Below are positions 7,005 through 15,230 of a DNA stretch of 22,826 nt, in pieces. How positions within the stretch are numbered: position 1 is the stretch's first letter; each line of letters begins with the position of its first letter. The notes beneath the pieces were generated by a model. It saw only the letters and a list, made by a program, of their open reading frames with translations, did not search any database and was not told the DNA's origin. Origin of the DNA: CADCWK01 sp964244115 (lineage in GTDB: Bacteria > Chloroflexota > Chloroflexia > Thermomicrobiales > UBA6265); the NCBI GenBank assembly GCA_964244115.1, contig CAXTHM010000060.1, positions 1 to 22,826 on the forward strand, read 5' to 3'. Made by a program: the position numbers and the translations under genes.

Positions 7005-7505
7005 ATGTTCACGATCCGGCCGGCGGTGATGGGCGATGTCCCGGCGCTGGCGAGTCTCTACAGTCAACTGGATCTCGTCCACGCGGGCGCCGAGCCCTCG
7101 CTGATCCCGACCCCGGAGGAACTGCCGCGCCGGACCGAGGACATCGAGGAGACCGTCCGGGACCCGATGGCGCCCATGTTCGTCGCCATGCAGTACCCGG
7201 ACGAAGGGGATGGCGACGGGCACGTCGTCGGCTTCGCCAAGGTCCGGATCCGGCAGCTCAACCGGTACTGGAAGGTCGAGCGGATGCCCGAGGTGGACGA
7301 GCTCGCCGTCAGCGAGTCCGTCCGGGGCCACGGCGTCGGCCGGATGCTGATGTCGGCGGCGGAGGAGTGGGCCCGCGGGGCGGGCTACCCGGAGATCTGG
7401 GTCGCGGCCTGGTCGTTCAATACGCCGGCCTCGACGCTCTACGAGCGGCAGGGCTTCGAGCCCCTCAACACCCGGTTCCGCAAACGTCTGATGGACAACG
7501 GCTAG
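7005..7505 (+). CDS. GNAT N-acetyltransferase (tandem paralogue 1)
   Basis: A 166-residue GNAT-fold acetyltransferase. Motif A is clear: VDELAVSESVRGHGVGRMLM, with RGHGVG (107-112) as the acetyl-CoA pyrophosphate loop. Motif B is seen in AAWSFNTPASTLYERQGF. The acceptor is unknown. ATG 7005 has a strong GGAGAGGAG 6 nt upstream and lies 19 bp after the aminotransferase stop. The next gene is a close paralogue. Confidence 0.88.
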   Translation: MFTIRPAVMGDVPALASLYSQLDLVHAGAEPSLIPTPEELPRRTEDIEETVRDPMAPMFVAMQYPDEGDGDGHVVGFAKVRIRQLNRYWKVERMPEVDELAVSESVRGHGVGRMLMSAAEEWARGAGYPEIWVAAWSFNTPASTLYERQGFEPLNTRFRKRLMDNG

Positions 7506-7566
7506 GGTCAGCGTCGCGGCTCGTCGCCGCCCGTCCGTCGTCGGCAACGTTCCGGAGTCGCTCACG

Positions 7567-8073
7567 ATGCCCACGCCCGACATCACGATCCGGCGGGCCG
7601 AGGCAGCCGATCTCCCAGGATTGCAGGTCCTCTATCAGCAACTGGACGACGTCCACGCCGTCGCCGAGCCCGATGTCGTCCCCACGCACGATCAGGCACC
7701 CCGAGCCCTGACCGACCTCGAACGGACCATCGCCGGCGACATCGTCTTCGTCGCCACGCTGCGGGGCGTCGATGATCGCAGAGAGGCGGTCGTCGGCTTC
7801 GCCCAAGTCAAGGTCATCGACCTCGGGGAATTGTTCGTGTTCCCGAAGGTGCCGGAGGTCGAGAACCTGGCGGTCCTGGAGGGCATCCGGGGGCGCGGGG
7901 TGGGCCGGTTGCTCATGAGGGCGTGTGAGCGCTGGGCGAGTGCGGCGGGCTACCCCGAACTCTGGGTGACGGCCTGGTCGTTCAACGAGCCGGCCGCGGG
8001 GCTCTACCGGGGCGAGGGATTCGTCCCGCTCAGCACCCGGTTCCGGAAGCGACTCGTGCCTGGGTCTCACTGA
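7567..8073 (+). CDS. GNAT N-acetyltransferase (tandem paralogue 2)
   Basis: A 168-residue GNAT protein clearly duplicated from its upstream neighbour. Shared blocks include YxQLDxVHAxAEP near the N terminus, RGxGVGR (108-114 here), AGYPE-WV-AWSFN, and the C-terminal TRFRKRL. By eye about half the residues are identical. The CoA-binding loop is intact. ATG 7567 is preceded by CGGAG. The 61-bp gap from the first copy shows no terminator, so the two are probably in one transcript with the aminotransferase. The substrate is unknown. Confidence 0.86.
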   Translation: MPTPDITIRRAEAADLPGLQVLYQQLDDVHAVAEPDVVPTHDQAPRALTDLERTIAGDIVFVATLRGVDDRREAVVGFAQVKVIDLGELFVFPKVPEVENLAVLEGIRGRGVGRLLMRACERWASAAGYPELWVTAWSFNEPAAGLYRGEGFVPLSTRFRKRLVPGSH

Positions 8074-8154
8074 GGGGTCCGGGACGAGATGCGGAATCGC
8101 CCGTCGGGGCGCCAGTGGCGGAGACGAGGAGTTCCCGCCTGTCACGGGGTGGCC

Positions 8155-8184
8155 TTGCGTGGAATGCCCGCAAATCGCTATACT
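8155..8184 (+). promoter_or_regulatory. Promoter of the S1-domain gene
   Basis: TTGCGT (8155-8160), 18-bp spacer, TATACT (8179-8184), followed by GT. This predicts a leader of roughly 95 nt before ATG 8288. Confidence 0.6.
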
Positions 8185-8287
8185 GTCAAGCGCGATTCCC
8201 CAACGTCCGACCCGACCCCTGCCCTGGGCACGGGGTTTGATGTCAGCGGGGTTTCTGGCACTGACCAATGGTTCTTGAGGAAGGTGA

Positions 8288-10312
8288 ATGACCGCCTTGG
8301 ATATTCGCGAGCAGCAGGTTGATCCCGCGGGATCGGCAACACCCGCGTCGGTCGCCCCGGAGTCTTCGCCCGAAGCTGGTATCGCAACCAGCACGGAGCC
8401 GGGGGCTGCTGTAGCCGTCGCTGAGAGCGCCCCGTCGTCGAACGGAAACGGCGTGACCAGTGGCATCCCGGCTGAAGAAGCGCCCGTCACGGCGACCGCA
8501 CCGGCGTCCGATAGCGTCGTCACCACCGAGCCCGAGCAGGGCGAAGTGACCGAGGCCGGCACGGAAGTGGCCCCGGACAACACGGATTCCGCACCGGCCG
8601 GAGCCGAGGCCACCGCCGACGCTGCCCCGGTCGAGGCCGCTCCCGAGGCGGCTCCGTCTGCCACGGAGATCGACTTCAGCGGTGACGAACTCGGCGACGT
8701 CGCCTCCATGATGGAGGCGTTCCTCTCCAACCCCGAGCATGACTACAAGACCCTCAAGTACGGGGATGTCATGGACGGGGTCATCATGCATGTCGATCGG
8801 GACGAGCTCCTGGTCGACATCGGGTCCAAGGCCGAGGGGATCATCCCGGCCAAGGAGTACTCCGATCTGACTCCGGGGGAGAAGTCGGCGCTCGCCATCG
8901 GCGACACGATTCTCGTCTTCGTGGTCCAGCCGGAGAACCCCGAGGGGCACCCGATCGTCTCGATCAATCGGGCCCGGCAGGAGAAGAGCTGGCGGCACCT
9001 GCAGGACATCCACGACCAGAACGAGGTCATCGAGGCCGAGGTCACCAACTACAACAAGGGTGGCCTCCTCGTGAACCTCGACGGCGTCCGGGGCTTCGTC
9101 CCGGCCAGCCAGGTCACGGAGATCCGCGGCGGCGACGACGCGAGCAAGCAGGCCGACATGGCCCGCCTGATCGGGAACAAGCTGCCGCTGAAGATCATCG
9201 AGATCAACCGGCACCGCAACCGCCTCATCCTCTCGGAGCGCCAGGCCATCCAGGAGCGCCGCGACGTGATGAAGGAGCGGCTGATCGCCGAGCTCAAGGA
9301 AGGCGAGATCCGCAAGGGTCGGGTCTCCTCGATCTGCGACTTCGGGGCCTTCGTCGACATCGGGGGCGCGGACGGTCTCGTCCACCTCTCCGAGCTGTCC
9401 TGGAGCCGCGTCCGCCATCCGAGCGAACTGCTCCGGATCGGGCAGGAAGTCGATGTCTACGTCCTCGGCATCAATGCCCAGGACAAGAAGATCGCCCTCT
9501 CGATCAAGCGGACCCAGGCCGAGCCCTGGAGCCGGGTCGCCTCCAAGTACGAGGTCGGTCAGCTCGTCAAGGGCAACGTCACCCAGCTTGCCAACTTCGG
9601 AGCCTTCGCCCGCATCGAGGACGGCATCGAGGGTCTGGTCCACGTCAGCGAACTCGCTGATGAGCGGATCACGCATCCCAAGCAGGCCGTCAAGGAAGGT
9701 CAGGAGTTGCTGCTCCGGATCATCCGGATCGACCCGCAGCGTCGCCGGATGGGTCTGAGCCTCCGCCGCGCGCTGGACACCCCGGAGCCCGAACTGCTCC
9801 AGGTGTTCGGTGAGGATGCCATCGAGGTGCGCGAGCGCATCATCGAGGAGATCCGCCTCTCGCTCGAGGCCGAGGGCATCGAGTACAGCCCCGGTCGCAA
9901 CGGGTCGGGGGCCTCGCTGGAGGACCTCGATTCCGGGAATCGGGACCGCGACCGCGGCTCGTCCCCGTCCGGGGATGGCTCCGGTGGCTCGTCCAGTTCG
10001 GAGAGCGCGGCCCAGCGTCAGCTGTCCGAGGACATGCTCACGGCCCGGAACATCGAGAACTTCCGGATGCCGACCGAACGCCCGCAGCCTGCCCGCCCGC
10101 AGCGCGAGCGCCGTCCTGAGCGCCAGGTGGCTCCCGTCGAGGCCGTCGATGAGGGCATGTCCGCCATGGAACTGGCCTTCGCGATGGCTGGCGCCCAGCT
10201 GGACGAGGCCGGTGACACGTCGGCTGCGGTCGAGCCCGCTTCCGACGCCCCGGCGGAGACCACCCCTGAGGTGATCACCGACGAGGTCGCCGACGAGAGC
10301 TCCCAGAGCTAA
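8288..10312 (+). CDS. rpsA: Ribosomal protein S1-like RNA-binding protein with four S1 domains
   Basis: A 674-residue protein. Four OB-fold S1 repeats lie at about residues 155-228, 243-315, 335-405 and 420-490. Repeats 3 and 4 show the canonical VSSICDFGAFVDIG...GLVHLSELS and VTQLANFGAFARIEDGIEGLVHVSELA patterns. The S1 core binds mRNA single strands and helps initiation on the 30S subunit. The core is flanked by an Ala/Glu/Thr/Pro-rich stretch of about 145 residues at the N terminus and a Gly/Ser/Arg/Pro-rich then acidic tail of about 180 residues, both probably disordered. AGGAAGGTG directly precedes ATG 8288. An intrinsic terminator follows. Four domains rather than six is usual outside Proteobacteria; the long N-terminal extension is not. 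Confidence 0.88.
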   Translation: MTALDIREQQVDPAGSATPASVAPESSPEAGIATSTEPGAAVAVAESAPSSNGNGVTSGIPAEEAPVTATAPASDSVVTTEPEQGEVTEAGTEVAPDNTDSAPAGAEATADAAPVEAAPEAAPSATEIDFSGDELGDVASMMEAFLSNPEHDYKTLKYGDVMDGVIMHVDRDELLVDIGSKAEGIIPAKEYSDLTPGEKSALAIGDTILVFVVQPENPEGHPIVSINRARQEKSWRHLQDIHDQNEVIEAEVTNYNKGGLLVNLDGVRGFVPASQVTEIRGGDDASKQADMARLIGNKLPLKIIEINRHRNRLILSERQAIQERRDVMKERLIAELKEGEIRKGRVSSICDFGAFVDIGGADGLVHLSELSWSRVRHPSELLRIGQEVDVYVLGINAQDKKIALSIKRTQAEPWSRVASKYEVGQLVKGNVTQLANFGAFARIEDGIEGLVHVSELADERITHPKQAVKEGQELLLRIIRIDPQRRRMGLSLRRALDTPEPELLQVFGEDAIEVRERIIEEIRLSLEAEGIEYSPGRNGSGASLEDLDSGNRDRDRGSSPSGDGSGGSSSSESAAQRQLSEDMLTARNIENFRMPTERPQPARPQRERRPERQVAPVEAVDEGMSAMELAFAMAGAQLDEAGDTSAAVEPASDAPAETTPEVITDEVADESSQS

Positions 10313-10342
10313 GGTCCCGCTCACCAGAATCGGTCGATACGA

Positions 10343-10379
10343 CGCCACGGACTTGGGATCAACATCCAAGTCCGTGGCG
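10343..10379 (+). terminator. Intrinsic terminator after the S1 gene
   Basis: A perfect 14-bp stem (10343-10356 with 10366-10379), 9-nt loop, followed by CTTCGTTATCT. It lies 30 bp after the S1 gene stop. Confidence 0.85.
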
Positions 10380-10383
10380 CTTC

Positions 10384-10710
10384 GTTATCTCCGGCCGGGC
10401 CAGGATGGTCCAAATGCGGGTACCTGACCGAACGCGCAGGTCCGCGGCTGCCCGACCTGCCCTACCCGGACGTGGACGGAACAGCGATAATGAGTTGTAC
10501 GCAGGTCCAGAGAGTTGGTACCTGCACTCCTGACCATAGAACGGCTCGTAACGGTATCGCGCGTGAGCGCGTGGTCCCGCGGCACGTCAGCCCCGTTACC
10601 GTCACCAGGCGGAGCGGCCCCCTTCGCCGGGGGAGCTGACTCTCGATGGGCAGAGAATACGGGTAGCCGGTCGGGTCCAGCCCGGGCCGGGTATCGGGAG
10701 AGCCGGAAGC
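10384..10710 (+). promoter_or_regulatory. Structured upstream region/leader of clpC
   Basis: About 330 bp without a convincing gene. ACCTG and CAGGT alternate: ACCTG 10422, CAGGT 10437, ACCTG 10455, CAGGT 10502, ACCTG 10520. Two clear hairpins result, 10436-10460 (7-bp stem GCAGGTC) and 10501-10525 (GCAGGT plus CCA/TGG). Further down, GTCAGC (10586-10591) can pair with GCTGAC (10635-10640) around an inner CCCCC/GGGGG hairpin (10618-10633). I see no CtsR box, HAIR site, CIRCE or known riboswitch consensus. GATAAT at 10486 might be a -10 but lacks a -35. Confidence 0.4.
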
Positions 10711-13218
10711 ATGGCAGACAACAAGTTCGACAAGTTCACCGAGCGCGCCCGAAAGGTCCTGACACTGGCTCAGGAAGAGGCGCAGCGGTTCAACCACAAC
10801 TACATCGGGACCGAGCATCTGCTTCTGGGCCTAGTCCGGGAGGGTGACGGCGTCGCCGCCCGCGTCCTGAGTAACATGGGCGTCCAGTTGCCCAAGGTCC
10901 GGTCCGCGGTCGAGTTCATCATCGGTCGCGGCGAGTCCATGATCCTCGGCGACATCGGGCTGACCCCGCGCGCCAAGAAGGTCATCGAGCTCGCGGTCGA
11001 CGAGGCCCGTCGCCTCAACCACCACTACATCGGCACCGAGCATCTCCTGCTCGGGCTCGTCCGGGAGGGCGAGGGCATCGCCGCCGGCGTCCTCGAGAGC
11101 CTCGGCGTCAACCTCGAGAAGGTCCGCTCGCAGGTGATGCAGGTCGTCCAGCAGAGCTCGTCCTACAACCAGACCAGCGGTGGGACCAAGACGCAGACCA
11201 AGACCCCGTACATGGACGCCCTCGGGGTCGACCTGACCGAGGCGGCGAGGACGAACCGGCTCGGCCCCCTGGTGGGCCGGAGCAAGGAGATCGACCGGGT
11301 CATGCAGATCCTGTCGCGCCGGACCAAGAACAACCCGGCCCTGATCGGGGAGCCGGGCGTCGGCAAGACCGCCATCGTCGAGGGGCTCGCCCAGCGGATC
11401 GTCAATGGCGACGTGCCGGAGCAGCTCCAGAACAAGCGCCTGGTCGCGCTCGATATCGGCGCCCTCGTCGCCGGGACCAAGTACCGCGGCGAGTTCGAGG
11501 AGCGGCTCAAGAAGATCGTCGCCGAGGTCAAGGAGACCCAGAGCATCCTGTTCATCGATGAGCTCCACACGCTCGTCGGGGCCGGTGCGGCCGAGGGCGC
11601 CGTCGACGCGGCCAACATCCTCAAGCCCGCCCTGTCCCGGGGCGAACTCCAGACCATCGGCGCGACGACCCTCGACGAGTACCGCAAGTACATCGAGCGG
11701 GACGCTGCCCTGGAGCGCCGCTTCCAGCCCGTCCAGGTCGAGGAGCCCAGCGTCGACGACACGATCCTGATCCTGCACGGGGTCCGGGAGCTGTACGAGA
11801 CGCACCACAAGCTCAAGATCAGCGACGAGGCCCTCAAGGCCGCCGCCAACATGGCCGCTCGCTACATCACCGACCGGTTCATGCCGGACAAGGCGATCGA
11901 CCTGATCGACGAGGCGTCGTCTCGCGTCCGGATGGCCCGCTCGGCGTCACCGCCCTCCCTCAAGGACGCGATGCTCGGGCTCCAGTCCCTCCAGCGGGAG
12001 CTCGAGTCCGCGGTCAACAACCAGGAGTTCGAGCTCGCCGCCGAACTCCGCGACCGGGAGCGGAAGCTGCGTGACCGGATCGAGGACCAGCGGCAGGAGG
12101 TCAAGGACTCTAACCAGAGTGACGAGATCTACGTCACCGAGGAGGATGTCGCGCAGGTTGTGGCCATGTGGACCGGCATCCCGCTCCAGCGGATCGCCGG
12201 CGCCGAGTCCGAGCGCCTGCTCCAGATGGAGACGGTCCTGCACGAGAAGATCATCGGTCAGGAGGAGGCGATCGCCGCCATCTCCAAAGCCGTTCGCCGG
12301 GCCCGAGCCGGGATCAAGGACCCGAAGCGGCCGATCGGCTCCTTCATCTTCCTGGGCCCGACCGGTGTCGGCAAGTCGTATCTGACCAAGGCCCTGGCCG
12401 AGTTCATGTTCGGCTCCGAGGATCACCTGATCAAGATCGACATGTCGGAGTTCATGGAGCGTCACTCCGTCGCCCGGCTCGTCGGGGCCCCTCCGGGCTA
12501 CGTCGGCTACGAGGAGGGTGGCCAGCTCACCGAGGCCGTCCGTCGGAAGAGCTACTCGGTGATCCTGCTCGACGAGATCGAGAAGGCGCACCCGGAAGCC
12601 TTCAACATGCTGCTCCAGATCATGGAGGACGGGAACCTGGCCGACGCCAAGGGGCGCAAGGTCGACTTCCGCAACACCATCATCATCATGACCTCGAACG
12701 TCGGCGCCGAGTCGATCACCGGCAACATGTCGATGGGCTTCGCCTTCCGGGAGGACGCCGAGAAGCAGGCCAGGCGCGACTACAACCAGATGCGCGACAA
12801 GGTCATGGGCCAGCTCAAGCAGACGTTCCGACCGGAGTTCCTCAACCGGATCGACGACGTGATCGTCTTCCACTCGCTCGAGAAGGGCCAGATCCGCCAG
12901 ATCGTCGACCTCGAACTCGCCCGCGTCCGGGGCCAGGTCGCCGAGCAGGACCTGACCCTGGAAGTGACCGAGCCGGCGATGGATCTCCTCGGGGAGCGTG
13001 GCTACGACCACACCTATGGAGCCCGGCCGCTTCGCCGGATCATCCAGACGCTGATCGAGGACCCGCTCGCCGAGGGCCTGTTGAGCAACCGGTTCCCCGC
13101 CGGCAGCACCGTCCGCGTCGATGTCGAGGACGATCTCCTCAGGCTCGACGTGGTCGACGGCCCGTCGGTGCGGAAGCCGGCCGAGCAGCCGGACGAGGAA
13201 CTCGCCTCGGTCTCCTAG
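10711..13218 (+). CDS. clpC: ClpC, AAA+ unfoldase of the Clp protease
   Basis: A 835-residue Hsp100 unfoldase that feeds substrates to ClpP. Two Clp_N repeats (about 5-70 and 80-145) bind adaptors. AAA-1 has Walker A GEPGVGKT (213-220) and Walker B ILFIDE. A UVR-type helical segment follows near 430-465 (NNQEFELAAELRDRE), the hallmark of ClpC versus ClpA/B. AAA-2 has Walker A GPTGVGKS (549-556) and Walker B VILLDE (617-622). MGF in SMGFAFRED fits the ClpP-docking loop. GGGAGAG precedes ATG 10711. radA lies downstream, as in Firmicutes, but no ctsR or mcsAB is adjacent, so regulation must differ. A hairpin terminates the gene. Confidence 0.96.
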   Translation: MADNKFDKFTERARKVLTLAQEEAQRFNHNYIGTEHLLLGLVREGDGVAARVLSNMGVQLPKVRSAVEFIIGRGESMILGDIGLTPRAKKVIELAVDEARRLNHHYIGTEHLLLGLVREGEGIAAGVLESLGVNLEKVRSQVMQVVQQSSSYNQTSGGTKTQTKTPYMDALGVDLTEAARTNRLGPLVGRSKEIDRVMQILSRRTKNNPALIGEPGVGKTAIVEGLAQRIVNGDVPEQLQNKRLVALDIGALVAGTKYRGEFEERLKKIVAEVKETQSILFIDELHTLVGAGAAEGAVDAANILKPALSRGELQTIGATTLDEYRKYIERDAALERRFQPVQVEEPSVDDTILILHGVRELYETHHKLKISDEALKAAANMAARYITDRFMPDKAIDLIDEASSRVRMARSASPPSLKDAMLGLQSLQRELESAVNNQEFELAAELRDRERKLRDRIEDQRQEVKDSNQSDEIYVTEEDVAQVVAMWTGIPLQRIAGAESERLLQMETVLHEKIIGQEEAIAAISKAVRRARAGIKDPKRPIGSFIFLGPTGVGKSYLTKALAEFMFGSEDHLIKIDMSEFMERHSVARLVGAPPGYVGYEEGGQLTEAVRRKSYSVILLDEIEKAHPEAFNMLLQIMEDGNLADAKGRKVDFRNTIIIMTSNVGAESITGNMSMGFAFREDAEKQARRDYNQMRDKVMGQLKQTFRPEFLNRIDDVIVFHSLEKGQIRQIVDLELARVRGQVAEQDLTLEVTEPAMDLLGERGYDHTYGARPLRRIIQTLIEDPLAEGLLSNRFPAGSTVRVDVEDDLLRLDVVDGPSVRKPAEQPDEELASVS

Positions 13219-13249
13219 TCCCGACCCCGACCCCGACGTTGCGACATGA

Positions 13250-13281
13250 CGACGGACCGGTTCTCTTGAGCCGGTCCGTCG
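13250..13281 (+). terminator. Terminator hairpin after clpC
   Basis: An 11-bp perfect stem (13250-13260 with 13271-13281), 10-nt loop TTCTCTTGAG, 31 bp after the clpC stop. The following GCTGTGTCTG is only moderately T-rich. Confidence 0.7.
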
Positions 13282-13490
13282 CTGTGTCTGCGGTGTAAGG
13301 GGTGAGGATGAAAGTCAGCTGGTCGGGTTGCTAGCGACTCGTGCGGGCGGCGGCGCGGACCTCTCCCTCGACCCCGCTCCTGCTCACCTGTTCGCTCACC
13401 CGCTGAAGCGGCTACGGCGCACAGATGACCGGAGAAGGGAGACGGGGCGCCTCTTATACCCGGGAGAACCGACGTTGCGCGATGGTCGCG

Positions 13491-13496
13491 TATACT
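13491..13496 (+). promoter_or_regulatory. Candidate -10 of radA
   Basis: TATACT, 74 bp upstream of the radA ATG. The start point would fall about 7 bp downstream, inside the LexA-like dyad. No good -35 is seen at 17 bp; TTGCGC at 13475 is too close. The rest of the 350-bp clpC-radA gap holds the clpC terminator and nothing else recognisable. Confidence 0.45.
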
Positions 13497-13498
13497 TG

Positions 13499-13512
13499 CG
13501 AACATCCGTTCG
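13499..13512. promoter_or_regulatory. LexA-type SOS box upstream of radA
   Basis: CGAACATCCGTTCG is a perfect dyad with 5-bp arms and a 4-nt centre. It matches the Gram-positive/Chloroflexi-like LexA operator core GAAC-N4-GTTC and differs from the Bacillus consensus CGAACRNRYGTTCG at one central base. It starts two bases after the candidate -10, where a repressor would block initiation. Confidence 0.6.
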
Positions 13513-13569
13513 ATTATGTCCGTCGGAGTTTCGACCTGATCCCCCCCGATTCTTACCCCGAGAGGATGT

Positions 13570-14967
13570 ATGGCCAGAGCGAAGACGACGACCAAGTGGG
13601 TCTGCCAGCAGTGCGGCTACACGAGCCCGGCCTACCTCGGCCGCTGCCCCGGCTGCGAGTCCTGGCACACCATGGTCGAGACGGTCGAGGAGCGCCGCCC
13701 GGCGTCCGGCTCTGGAGGGGGAACGAACGCGGCTGGCCGGTCCGGGCGGCCGCAGCAGCATGCCCAGCGACTGGACACGATCGGGTCGGCGGCGGTCGAC
13801 CGCATCCCGGTCCCGATCTCCGAACTCGATCGCGTCCTCGGTGGCGGGCTCGTCCCCGGCTCCCTGGTCCTGGTCGGCGGCGACCCCGGCATCGGCAAGT
13901 CGACGCTCGTCCTGCAGGCGGCCGGGGCGCTCGCCGAGGCCGAGATCGGCCCCATCCTCTACGTCTCGGCCGAGGAGTCGGCCCAGCAGATCCGCCTCCG
14001 GGCCGATCGGCTCGGGGTCTCGCATCCGGACCTCTGGGTGCTGTCGGAGACGGACCTCGACCGGGTCCTGCGGGAGGCCGAGGAGCGCGACCCAGGCCTG
14101 CTCATCATCGACTCGATCCAGACGGTCTACCTGGACGACATGACGTCGGCGGCTGGCAGCGTCAGCCAGGTCCGGGAGTGTACCGCCCGGCTGATGCAGT
14201 GGGCCAAGCCGCGCGGCATCCCGGTCCTGATCATCGGCCACGTCACCAAGGAGGGCACGATCGCCGGGCCGCGGGTACTGGAGCACATGGTCGACGCCGT
14301 GCTGTACCTGGAGGGCGAACGGCATCAGCAGTACCGCATCCTGCGCGGCGTCAAGAACCGGTTCGGCTCGACGGACGAGGTCGGTGTCTTCGAGATGGCC
14401 GACGTCGGGATGCGCGAGGTGACCAACCCGTCCGAGGCGTTCCTCGAAGGGCGGGCTTCCCAGGCGACCGGATCGGCGGTCGCGATCACGATCGAGGGGA
14501 CGCGGCCGATCCTGGTCGAGATGCAGGCCCTGACGACGCCGACCGCGTTCGGGCTGCCGAGGCGCAGTGCCAACGGGCTCGACACCAACCGGCTCCAGCT
14601 CCTGGTCGCCGTGCTGCAGAAGCGGGTCGGGATCTCGCTCGGCGGGCAGGACATCTACGCCAACGTCGTCGGTGGACTCCGTGTCTCCGAGCCGGCCGCC
14701 GACCTCGCCGTCGCGCTGGCCGTCGCCTCCAGCTACCGCGACATCGCCGTCGAAGCCGGGACGGCGGTGGTCGGGGAGATCGGGCTCTCCGGCGAGCTCC
14801 GCTCCGTCAGCCAGCTCGACCGCCGGATCAACGAGGCCCGGCGGCTGGGCTTCAACCGGGTGATCGCCTTCGGCACGGAGAACGGGAGCCGGCGCATCGA
14901 CGGGATCGAGGTCGTCCGGGCCACGACGCTGAGCATGGCGCTGGACGCCGCGCTCGGTCGGGAGTAG
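13570..14967 (+). CDS. radA: DNA repair protein RadA (Sms)
   Basis: A 465-residue bacterial RadA, a hexameric DnaB-like helicase that drives branch migration in RecA-mediated recombination. The N-terminal zinc finger uses Cys12, Cys15, Cys26 and Cys29. The RecA-like ATPase has Walker A GGDPGIGKST (103-112) and Walker B LLIIDS. KNRFG (262-266) is the diagnostic RadA motif. The C-terminal part is the Lon-protease-like domain (VGGLRVSEPAADLAVALA). A linker at about 42-65 is Gly/Arg-rich. GAGAGG lies 4 nt before ATG 13570. It follows clpC as in many Firmicutes but is separated by a terminator, and it has its own promoter region with a LexA-like site. Confidence 0.96.
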   Translation: MARAKTTTKWVCQQCGYTSPAYLGRCPGCESWHTMVETVEERRPASGSGGGTNAAGRSGRPQQHAQRLDTIGSAAVDRIPVPISELDRVLGGGLVPGSLVLVGGDPGIGKSTLVLQAAGALAEAEIGPILYVSAEESAQQIRLRADRLGVSHPDLWVLSETDLDRVLREAEERDPGLLIIDSIQTVYLDDMTSAAGSVSQVRECTARLMQWAKPRGIPVLIIGHVTKEGTIAGPRVLEHMVDAVLYLEGERHQQYRILRGVKNRFGSTDEVGVFEMADVGMREVTNPSEAFLEGRASQATGSAVAITIEGTRPILVEMQALTTPTAFGLPRRSANGLDTNRLQLLVAVLQKRVGISLGGQDIYANVVGGLRVSEPAADLAVALAVASSYRDIAVEAGTAVVGEIGLSGELRSVSQLDRRINEARRLGFNRVIAFGTENGSRRIDGIEVVRATTLSMALDAALGRE

Positions 14968-15074
14968 AGGACGCATCGGAGACCACGGCCAGTCAGGCAG
15001 GGACGAATCTTCTGATCGTTCGGCTCCGGTGGGCGACTGCGCTTCTCGCCTCCGAATCGGTCGGTGATCGTTCC

Positions 15075-15134
15075 TGTAGGGGCGAAGCTTGCGAGCCCGG
15101 CCGCCGCAGCGGCCTTCGCCGTCAGGCGAGACGG
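15075..15134 (+). repeat. Palindromic intergenic repeat copy 3
   Basis: The order is arm GTAGGGGCGAAGCTTGCGAG, hairpin GGCCGC-CGCA-GCGGCC (15099-15114), hairpin TCGCC-GTCA-GGCGA (15116-15129), then GACGG. The core GGCCGCCGCAGCGGCC is identical to that of copy 1 at 1657-1672. Confidence 0.75.
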
Positions 15135-15230
15135 TGTTCCGGGTTCAACCGTGTCGGATGGGACCAACTGGATCGCCGACCGCGGATCACGATCCAGGGC
15201 GCCTTCAGTGAAATCGGTAGGTGGCGAGAG

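Noticed and set aside
5585..7012. 475-codon minus-strand open frame opposite the class V aminotransferase
   Set aside because: It is antisense to a well-supported gene and has only biased composition.
8243..10369. 708-codon open frame on the minus strand opposite the S1 gene
   Set aside because: It mirrors the S1 reading frame in GC-rich DNA, is rich in Leu/Asp/Gly/Val/Arg without any domain pattern, and runs through the S1 terminator. It is a composition artefact.
10548..10580. Possible T-box-like sequence upstream of clpC (ACGGTATCGCG)
   Set aside because: It departs from the T-box antiterminator consensus, there is no specifier loop, and clpC is not a T-box target. A similar short match at 5713 (GTGGTATCGCG) fails for the same reasons.
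10581..10700. Cyclic-di-AMP, fluoride or TPP riboswitch before clpC
   Set aside because: I compared the conserved cores from memory and none aligned well; the hairpins are described as an uncharacterised leader instead.
13219..13238. Short tandem CCGACC repeats after clpC
   Set aside because: About three units of low-complexity GC-rich sequence just before the terminator; not distinctive.
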